From: RH-chloro-G1 sp003670575 | Lineage (GTDB): Bacteria > Chloroflexota > Dehalococcoidia > UBA2979 | Length of the DNA: 64,000 nucleotides | Assembly (NCBI GenBank): GCA_947499615.1 | Contig: CANMOP010000002.1 | Span: forward strand, 1-64,000 | Reading direction: 5' to 3' | Shown here: piece by piece, positions 58,711 to 64,000 of the stretch | Layout: each line of letters begins with the position of its first letter | How positions within the stretch are numbered: position 1 is the stretch's first letter | Program-made: the position numbers and the translations under genes | Notes under the pieces: generated by a model | Seen by the model: the letters and a program-made list of their open reading frames with translations, nothing else | Databases searched by the model: none | What the model was told of the DNA's origin: nothing

Positions 58711-60162
58711 ATGGCTCGATGGCTGACGGTAACGGCAGTGTGGGTAGCGATGCTCATCCTGGTGCTTGGGCAACCGCATCTCGCCTCGGCGGCGACGCCG
58801 GAGGTGCAAGCCTTCTTGGGCGGTGTGTCCAGTGGGCCGACGACCGGCGGTACTGGTGTCAGAATCCTCGGCGATAAGTTCGCTGACGGGGCGATCGTCA
58901 CATTCGGGGGAATTCCCGCGACTGACGTGATGTGGCTCGGGGCGAGGCAACTTTTCGTGGTCTCACCGCCTGGATCGGCCGGTTCCGTTGCGGTCGTCGT
59001 GGCAAATCCGAGTGGCGAGACGAACATCGGATCGCTCGTATGGACGTACATTCAGGCCGGCGGAGTCGCCACTGCGACCCCGGCTCCCGGCGCGACTTCC
59101 ACACCGGCGGCAACAGCCACGCCTGCGGTACCCACCACTCAGCCGATCATTGGTTCCATCGTGCCGCCCAGCGGCCCGGCGTCCGGCGGCACGCCCGTCA
59201 CGATCAACGGCAACGGCTTCTCGACGGGGAGCACGGTCAAGTTCGGTGCGAACCCGGCGACATCCGTATCCGTCGTGAGCAGCACGCAGATCACGGTGGT
59301 CACGCCCGCCGGCACGCAGGGGCCTGTGGCAGTGCTTGTCACCGCGCCGGGCAGCGCCGTGGGCGGTTTGGACGGGGGCTTCACGTACTCGCTCTCATCT
59401 CCGGTGGTTGCGGGCGTCACGCCGATCTCCGGTCCGGTGGCCGGAGGCACCGTGGTGACCATCACCGGCAGCGGCTTCCTCTCGGGCGCGACGGTGAAGT
59501 TCGGTGGGGCATTCGCGCCGAGTGTGACTGTCGCCGGGCCTACGCAGATCCTTGCGACCACGCCTCCGGGCGTCGTTGGTTCGGTGGCAGTGCTCATCGA
59601 GAATCCGGGCGGCGTGGCCGGTGGTGTGCCGACTGGCTACACATACACCGCGCCCAGCCTCGGCCTTACTGCCGTCTCGCCGAACAGCGGGCCGGTTGCG
59701 GGCGGCACCACAGTCACGATTAGTGGTGCCGCATTTCAGTTCGGCGCGACGGTCACGTTCGGCGCGGCCGCAGCGACGAACGTGACCGTCGTGGGTCCCA
59801 CGCAGATCACTGCCGTCAGTCCTGCAGGCCCTCCCGGCTCGGTGGCCGTGACGGTGACGAATCCTGGCGGCTCCAATGCCTCCATGGGCGGGGCCTTCAC
59901 CTACCAGGGGGCCGGTGCCGGCCCGATCTCCCTGCCCACGAAGGGCCTCGGCCTGTTCGTATTCGGCGGTGGTTCCAACGATGACTTGGTGCGCGCATCC
60001 GGGTGTCCCGTCGGCACGGCGGCGTTCTGGGCGTCCGATGGCGTGGGTGGGTTCATCGTCTACGTGCCCGGAACCTCGATAGCGGCGGTGAACGCCGCAT
60101 GGAACGCACGGTTCCCGGCTGGCCTTCCTGCCAGCACCCCACTGGGGGGTCGCTGCCAGTAG
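58711..60162 (+). CDS. IPT/TIG-repeat surface protein with a C-terminal unnamed domain
   Basis: A 483-residue secreted protein. Signal peptide 1-27 (WLTVTAVWVAMLILVLGQ). Four IPT/TIG immunoglobulin-like repeats lie at about 30-113, 145-227, 232-313 and 318-399, each with SGPxxGGTxVTIxGxxF and a TQI...PxGxxGxVAV end. A Thr/Pro/Ala linker follows the first. The C-terminal 411-483 has GLFVFGGGS, C432, GGFIVYVPGT, VNAAW and C482, the same domain as in the carboxypeptidase at 49459. Its role is probably adhesion or wall binding. Confidence 0.87.
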   Translation: MARWLTVTAVWVAMLILVLGQPHLASAATPEVQAFLGGVSSGPTTGGTGVRILGDKFADGAIVTFGGIPATDVMWLGARQLFVVSPPGSAGSVAVVVANPSGETNIGSLVWTYIQAGGVATATPAPGATSTPAATATPAVPTTQPIIGSIVPPSGPASGGTPVTINGNGFSTGSTVKFGANPATSVSVVSSTQITVVTPAGTQGPVAVLVTAPGSAVGGLDGGFTYSLSSPVVAGVTPISGPVAGGTVVTITGSGFLSGATVKFGGAFAPSVTVAGPTQILATTPPGVVGSVAVLIENPGGVAGGVPTGYTYTAPSLGLTAVSPNSGPVAGGTTVTISGAAFQFGATVTFGAAAATNVTVVGPTQITAVSPAGPPGSVAVTVTNPGGSNASMGGAFTYQGAGAGPISLPTKGLGLFVFGGGSNDDLVRASGCPVGTAAFWASDGVGGFIVYVPGTSIAAVNAAWNARFPAGLPASTPLGGRCQ

Positions 60163-60312
60163 CTGTAGCTGTTCATTGGCGCAGCCGCTGCTGCGCCAGG
60201 TGGCTGGTCACACCGGCGCTCACGACGGGTGAGCCGTGCTGCGGCGTGCCTTCGTGCCCGTGGATGCCCGCGCTCATTTGGGGGCTCGACGGGCAGTAGC
60301 GGGGTCTCAGCG

Positions 60313-60363
60313 AAAAAAATTGCAATTTTCCCAGCGAGAGGCAGTCACAACCCTCTCGCTGGG
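60313..60363 (+). promoter_or_regulatory. Palindromes before the DUF35-thiolase operon
   Basis: AAAATTGCAATTTT at 60316-60329 is a perfect 14-base palindrome. It directly adjoins a 12-base hairpin (60330-60341 with 60352-60363). Read on the minus strand the hairpin is followed by a T-rich tract, so it may be a minus-strand terminator; on the plus strand it lies 52 bases before the DUF35 ATG and could be an operator. Which is right is open. Confidence 0.5.
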
Positions 60364-60414
60364 GGTAGAATCCCCGGCGCGGGCGGTCAGAGAGACTGCC
60401 ATGGAGGGAACGGT

Positions 60415-60864
60415 ATGCCGATTCAAACGACTATGGCGCCCTACGGCATCATGCCCGTCTCTACCGCCGACACCAAACCCATCTGGGATGGTGCCAAGGA
60501 GGGGAAACTGGTAGTGCTGAAGTGTTCCGACTGCGGTTTCTTGAACTGGCCCCCACAGCCGTGGTGTGGCGGTTGCAAGAACCCAGACTTCAACAAGGAG
60601 TGGGTTGCGGTCTCCGGCCGCGGCACCATCTACTGCTGGTACATCTGCCACGACACTTCCATCACCGGCTACGAGGAGAAGGTTCCGTACGCGGTACTGC
60701 TCGTCGAGCTTGAGGAGCAGAAGGGTCTGCTCGTGATGAGCAACCTGCTCAACTTCGAGTACGGCACTCTGGGCGAGGGCATCGAGAACGGCGCCGCCGT
60801 CGAGGTGGTCTTCGACAAGGCGAGCGACGACATCTTCGTCCCGCAATTCCAGCTGCGCCGCTAG
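60415..60864 (+). CDS. DUF35 OB-fold Zn-ribbon protein
   Basis: A 149-residue acyl-CoA-binding protein. N-terminal helices, then a rubredoxin-like zinc ribbon with C37, C40, C51 and C54 (CSDC ... CGGC), then the OB-fold (SGRGTIYCWYICH, VPYAVLLVELEEQKGLLVMS). In characterised systems such DUF35 proteins pair with thiolases, for example ChsH2/Ltp2 in steroid side-chain retro-aldol cleavage or HMG-CoA synthesis in archaea. GGAGGGA lies five bases before ATG 60415. The thiolase gene follows 33 bases on. Confidence 0.9.
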   Translation: MPIQTTMAPYGIMPVSTADTKPIWDGAKEGKLVVLKCSDCGFLNWPPQPWCGGCKNPDFNKEWVAVSGRGTIYCWYICHDTSITGYEEKVPYAVLLVELEEQKGLLVMSNLLNFEYGTLGEGIENGAAVEVVFDKASDDIFVPQFQLRR

Positions 60865-60897
60865 CGCCCACGTTCGAAGCGAAAGGAAATACTTCAC

Positions 60898-62094
60898 ATG
60901 CCAATGTCATGGGCACCGGGCAAGCGCCCGGTCTTCGTGGGCGCGGGCTCGACGATGGTTCGCCGCTACATGCCGCGCTCGCACTCCGCGAACGCCAAGG
61001 ATGCCGCAACCGCAGCCATCGCTGACGCCGGCCTCAAGATTGAGGACATCGACGGTATCTTCATCTGGGCAGACCCGAACTGGGGCCCCTCCGCGGTGGG
61101 CGACCCCAAGGTCTGGCTGGACGTCGCGCACGTCATGCAGGTCATGCCATGGAAGAACATCAAGTTCTGGCTGCAGCCTGAGGCAGTAGCCGCCGGCTCC
61201 TGCTCCGGCATCCAGTCGGCTGCCCTCGCGCTGGGCGCGGGCGCCTGCAACTACGCTCTGGTGATCCGCACCGGCCACCACCCGGCCGGCGTGCGCTACC
61301 GCCAGATCTCCTCGAACCGCGCCGCTGGCAACGCTGCCTTCACCCAGCCGTACGGCCACGGTGTCGGTGGTTCCGGCCAGGCCGTCTCGTACCAGGCCTA
61401 CCTGAGCAAGTACGGCGCGAAGCGGGAGTCCATGTGGGGCTACGTCGGGACGGCGCACGACAACGCGCAGCTGAACCCGAACGCCGTCTGGAAGGGTCGC
61501 GAGATCACGCAGGACGACTACCTGAACGCCCGCCTGATCGCGTACCCGATGAACATCTTCGACAACGACATGCCGTGTGACGGTGTGCACGCGGTGGTCA
61601 TGACCACCGAGGACCGCGCCAAGAACACGCCGCACCCCGGCGGGTACATGTCCGGTATGGCTGCCATCAACTGGGAGCTCCGCAGCACCGGTGCCGCCGA
61701 AACCCTCGAGAACCTCGAGGACATGGGCAAGCGCATGGCGGACAACATGTACGCCAGCTCTGGCTTCAGCGCCAAGGACGTCGATGTGAAGCACGTCTAC
61801 GACGGCTTCAGCCCGATGGTCTGGATGTGGCTGGAGGCGTTTGGCTTCGCTCCCAAGGGCGAGGCGCACCGCTGGGCACAGCCGGAGACCATTGGTCTCA
61901 AGGGCACTGACCCGCTGAACATGTCCGGCGGCAACCTGGGTAACGGCCGTGTCCACGGCTTCACCCACGTGCTGGAATGTGCTCAGCAGATGATGGGGAC
62001 CGCTGGTCCTCGTCAGCTGGAGAAGGTCACCGTCGGTACGGTTGAGACCGGCCCGTTCGGCAACGGCTCCTGCTTCCTGGTCACCAAGGAATAG
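60898..62094 (+). CDS. Thiolase-family protein (SCP2-thiolase/Ltp2-like)
   Basis: A 398-residue thiolase-fold protein. The nucleophile is C102 in AAGSCSGIQSAALAL; the C-terminal block SGGNLGNGRVHGFTHVLE and VGTVETGPFGNGSCFLV resemble the family but the usual GHP is RVH, so it may be a retro-aldolase or non-condensing thiolase rather than a normal degradative one. Partner DUF35 is directly upstream. GAAAGGA precedes ATG 60898. A strong hairpin follows. Confidence 0.87.
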   Translation: MPMSWAPGKRPVFVGAGSTMVRRYMPRSHSANAKDAATAAIADAGLKIEDIDGIFIWADPNWGPSAVGDPKVWLDVAHVMQVMPWKNIKFWLQPEAVAAGSCSGIQSAALALGAGACNYALVIRTGHHPAGVRYRQISSNRAAGNAAFTQPYGHGVGGSGQAVSYQAYLSKYGAKRESMWGYVGTAHDNAQLNPNAVWKGREITQDDYLNARLIAYPMNIFDNDMPCDGVHAVVMTTEDRAKNTPHPGGYMSGMAAINWELRSTGAAETLENLEDMGKRMADNMYASSGFSAKDVDVKHVYDGFSPMVWMWLEAFGFAPKGEAHRWAQPETIGLKGTDPLNMSGGNLGNGRVHGFTHVLECAQQMMGTAGPRQLEKVTVGTVETGPFGNGSCFLVTKE

Positions 62095-62126
62095 ATTGGC
62101 TCACGGGCTCAGCCCGCGGTCCGAAT

Positions 62127-62164
62127 ACACGAAGCGGCGCCTCGAAAGAGGCGCCGCTTCGTGT
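62127..62164 (+). terminator. Hairpin terminator with GAAA tetraloop
   Basis: The arms 62127-62143 and 62148-62164 are perfect 17-base complements around GAAA. It ends the DUF35-thiolase operon, 33 bases beyond the thiolase stop, and is followed by TGTCCC. Confidence 0.85.
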
Positions 62165-62252
62165 TGTCCCGTCCTACGCTCGATGCTGGAACCGGCAGAG
62201 GTCTGTGCGCATCTGTGGCGGCTCGGAGCCGCGTCCACTCGGCGGAAGACGG

Positions 62253-62699
62253 CTACCCGTCGCCAGTACCGGCCTCCAGCGGCGGCAGGCGTAGCGGCCG
62301 CTGCAGCAGTGGATACAACGAACCGAAGAGTCCCGCGCCGGCCAGCCCGCCCGCGAGCGCGGCCAGTGCGTACAACTTGCCCTCACCGATGTTCACGAGG
62401 ATCGGGCCCGGGCACATCCCGGTGATTGCCCACCCGATCCCGAACAGCACCCCACCGACGAGGTTGCCTCGATGCAGCGGTTTGGGCGTCACGCTGATCC
62501 TCGCGCCGGTGAGGGAGCGACCGTGGCGCTTGATCAGCCACAATCCCGGAGCCGTGAACACCACCGCCGCGCCAATGATCCCGTACAGCTGCAGGTTGGT
62601 GAACAGGAACATCCCCTGGATGAAGTTGTAGTCCGCCGCGCCGGACCGACTGAGCGCCAGCCCGAACAGCGTGCCGAGGATGAGAAACAGCACTGGCAT
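62253..62699 (-). CDS. YeeE/YedE half-transporter (C-half)
   Basis: A 148-residue membrane protein with four helices, of the sulphur-compound uptake (YeeE/TsuA) family. GLALSRSGAADYNFIQGMFL and GWAITGMCPGPILVNIGEG carry the family's Ser and Cys pore residues. The partner gene at 62715 lies 15 bases upstream on the same strand and provides the other half, so the two probably form one transporter, perhaps for thiosulfate. Confidence 0.88.
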   Translation of the reverse strand: MPVLFLILGTLFGLALSRSGAADYNFIQGMFLFTNLQLYGIIGAAVVFTAPGLWLIKRHGRSLTGARISVTPKPLHRGNLVGGVLFGIGWAITGMCPGPILVNIGEGKLYALAALAGGLAGAGLFGSLYPLLQRPLRLPPLEAGTGDG

Positions 62700-62714
62700 C
62701 GTGTCCCCCTCCCG

Positions 62715-63221
62715 CTACGCCGCGAACAGGACGCGGTAGATGACGTTGGTGGTGACCACTCCGGCCGCCATGAAACTGACGGTGGAGATGATGCTCGGCA
62801 GCTCGAAGTTGGACAGGCCGAAGATGCCGTGTCCGCTGGTGCAGCCGCCCGCGAGGCGTGTCCCAAAGCCAATGAACGCGCCGCCGGCAAACATCCACGC
62901 CAGCTTCCCGGCGGGCCCCCACCCGATCACCGTATCGAACATGCCAAGCGCCCACGTCGGCGACCAATCACCGCCCGCGACCGCCGAGAGCGCGCCGCCG
63001 AGCACGAGCCCGCCGAGGAACCAGAAGCGCCATCGATCCGCCAGCTCCGAGCGCCGGAAGTACGGCACGCGCAGCACCAGCGCGCACGCATCCTCGAACC
63101 CGGTGGAGATGCCCAGTCGGCGGTTCCCGACGTAGAGCAGCACCAGCGTGACGGCGGAGATCATGGCGCCGGCTAGCGCCCAGTGGATCGGCGGCAGGTT
63201 GTGCAGGATCAGGGGCGGCAT
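62715..63221 (-). CDS. YeeE/YedE half-transporter (N-half)
   Basis: A 168-residue membrane protein with about four helices. GFGTRLAGGCTSGHGIFGLSN holds the conserved Cys of the family's sulphur-relay path; an N-terminal helix (ALAGAMISAVTLVLLYVG) and RRLGISTGFED also match. It is upstream of the C-half gene by 15 bases. The pirin gene lies further upstream on the same strand. The ATG start has a weak GGG site. Confidence 0.88.
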   Translation of the reverse strand: MPPLILHNLPPIHWALAGAMISAVTLVLLYVGNRRLGISTGFEDACALVLRVPYFRRSELADRWRFWFLGGLVLGGALSAVAGGDWSPTWALGMFDTVIGWGPAGKLAWMFAGGAFIGFGTRLAGGCTSGHGIFGLSNFELPSIISTVSFMAAGVVTTNVIYRVLFAA

Positions 63222-63286
63222 GGGCTGTCTCGATTCCGATGCGATGGATGGCTGCGCTCACCCTACGATGAGCGCAGCCATGACGC

Positions 63287-64000
63287 CTAGTGCGAGGCCG
63301 GGATCACGCCCAGGCGGCCCTGCTTGTAGTCCTCGAACGCCTGGGCGAGTTCCGCGTGGCTGTTCATGACGAACGGGCCGTACCAGGCCACGGGCTCGCC
63401 GATCGGCTGGCCGCCGAGCAGCAGCACGTCGAGGTTGGGGCTGCGCCCCTCCTGCTGTCGGTTGGCGGCGATGGTGAGGGACTCGCCCGGGCCGAAGCGT
63501 ACCAGTTGGCCCAGTCCGGCCGCCCGTCCCTCATCGCCGAACGTTCCGTCGCCGTTCAGCACGTACGCCAGCGCGTTGAACGCTGCTGGCCACGGCAGAC
63601 GGACGCGTGCACCCGGCTGGAGCGTCGCGTGGATCATCGTGATCGGGGTATGCGTCGAGCCGGGTCCGCGGTGCCCATCGAGGCTTCCCGCGATCAGGCG
63701 CAGTAGCGCGCCGCCGTCCGCTGAGGTGAGCAGCACGGTCTCGCTGCCGCGCAGATCCTGGTACCGAGGCGCCAGGAACTTGTCGCTCGATGGGAGGTTC
63801 ACCCACAACTGGAAGCCGTGGAACAGCCCGCCGGAAACCACCAGCGCCTCCGGCGGCCGCTCGATGTGCAGGATGCCCGCACCAGCGGTCATCCATTGGG
63901 TGTCCCCGTTGGTGATCACCCCGCCGCCGCCGTTGGAGTCCTGGTGCTCGAACGTCCCGTCGATCATGTACGTGACAGTTTCGAAGCCGCGGTGGGGGTG
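63287..64000 (-). CDS. Pirin-family cupin protein (5' end beyond the window)
   Basis: At least 237 codons of a pirin; it runs off the window at 64000. The first visible codons read HPHRGFETVTY, the family's metal-binding motif, so about 50-60 residues are missing. Further ligands are in ILHIE (His, Glu). Bacterial pirins may be quercetin 2,3-dioxygenase-like or regulators. It may be in an operon with the YeeE half-transporters. Confidence 0.88.
   Translation of the reverse strand, partial: HPHRGFETVTYMIDGTFEHQDSNGGGGVITNGDTQWMTAGAGILHIERPPEALVVSGGLFHGFQLWVNLPSSDKFLAPRYQDLRGSETVLLTSADGGALLRLIAGSLDGHRGPGSTHTPITMIHATLQPGARVRLPWPAAFNALAYVLNGDGTFGDEGRAAGLGQLVRFGPGESLTIAANRQQEGRSPNLDVLLLGGQPIGEPVAWYGPFVMNSHAELAQAFEDYKQGRLGVIPASH

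Noticed and set aside
1..64000. tRNA, rRNA or riboswitch genes
   Set aside because: I found no cloverleaf with GGTTCRA and CCA-type ends outside coding regions and no recognisable riboswitch core, including near the thiamine-binding gene.

Overview
The window is about 64 kb of high-G+C bacterial chromosome (roughly two thirds G+C by eye). It is densely packed with genes on both strands, which lie in short operons of two to four genes. I see no prophage, transposase, CRISPR array, rRNA or tRNA. The gene mix suggests a Chloroflexota (Chloroflexi) chromosome: FecR-type anti-sigma with a Pro-rich tail, a SCO1664-like kinase-fold protein, IPT/TIG and lamin-tail surface proteins, paired DUF35/thiolase, NIPSNAP proteins, and G/C-rich interspersed repeats of the 'CCCTCACCCC...GGGGTGAGGG' kind. 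No rRNA or marker phylogeny is available here, so this is an inference. Start codons are often GTG or TTG, and ATGA/GTGA overlaps are common.

Layout. 0.1-12 kb: an RRM protein behind a strong -10 box and ended by a perfect hairpin; a membrane GT2 glycosyltransferase; a cation antiporter broken by an in-frame TAA; a MTH1187-type thiamine-binding protein; a DehI-like dehalogenase; a kinase-fold protein; an IMPase-like phosphatase; a lamin-tail surface protein; a methyltransferase. 12-18 kb: a 35-residue membrane peptide, an FAD oxidoreductase and a sugar-nucleotide transferase, then a tight ClpS-like / acyl-CoA ligase / ClpS operon and a lone argC. 18-21.5 kb: a Cys-rich secreted protein, then an ECF sigma factor overlapping a FecR-type anti-sigma gene whose tail continues past an in-frame TAG. 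21.5-27.2 kb: Ldh-type dehydrogenase, Ogt, FMN glutamate-synthase-like protein, HAD protein, DUF1684 and a D12-class adenine methylase.

27.3-31.3 kb is a complete nitrogen-sensing operon, amt-glnK-glnD (transporter, PII with Tyr51, uridylyltransferase/uridylyl-removing enzyme). 31-41 kb: Nudix, crotonyl-CoA reductase family, ChrA, a soluble-tailed chemoreceptor, TauE, phosphotriesterase-like hydrolase, M23 peptidase and an alpha/beta hydrolase. 41-47 kb: short 6-phosphogluconate dehydrogenase, an OmpR-type regulator without its phosphoacceptor Asp, UDG family 5, an MBL hydrolase, a NIPSNAP protein, a cupin. 47-51 kb is an envelope block: FKBP, GT-C mannosyltransferase-like and a D,D-carboxypeptidase. 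51-58 kb: a degenerate D-2-hydroxyacid dehydrogenase, a shortened VOC protein, NIPSNAP, two metallophosphoesterases, two hotdog thioesterases, MFS and UbiA. 58.7-64 kb: an IPT/TIG surface protein, a DUF35-thiolase operon behind palindromes, two YeeE/YedE half-transporters and a pirin that runs off the end.

The most interesting signals are: (1) an unnamed domain of about 70 residues with two conserved Cys, shared by the carboxypeptidase and the IPT/TIG surface protein; (2) a ClpS-fold paralogue that has lost the N-degron pocket residues, sitting in an operon with a canonical ClpS and an acyl-CoA ligase; (3) two genes interrupted by clean in-frame stops; (4) a phosphoacceptor-less response regulator and other enzymes with missing catalytic residues.
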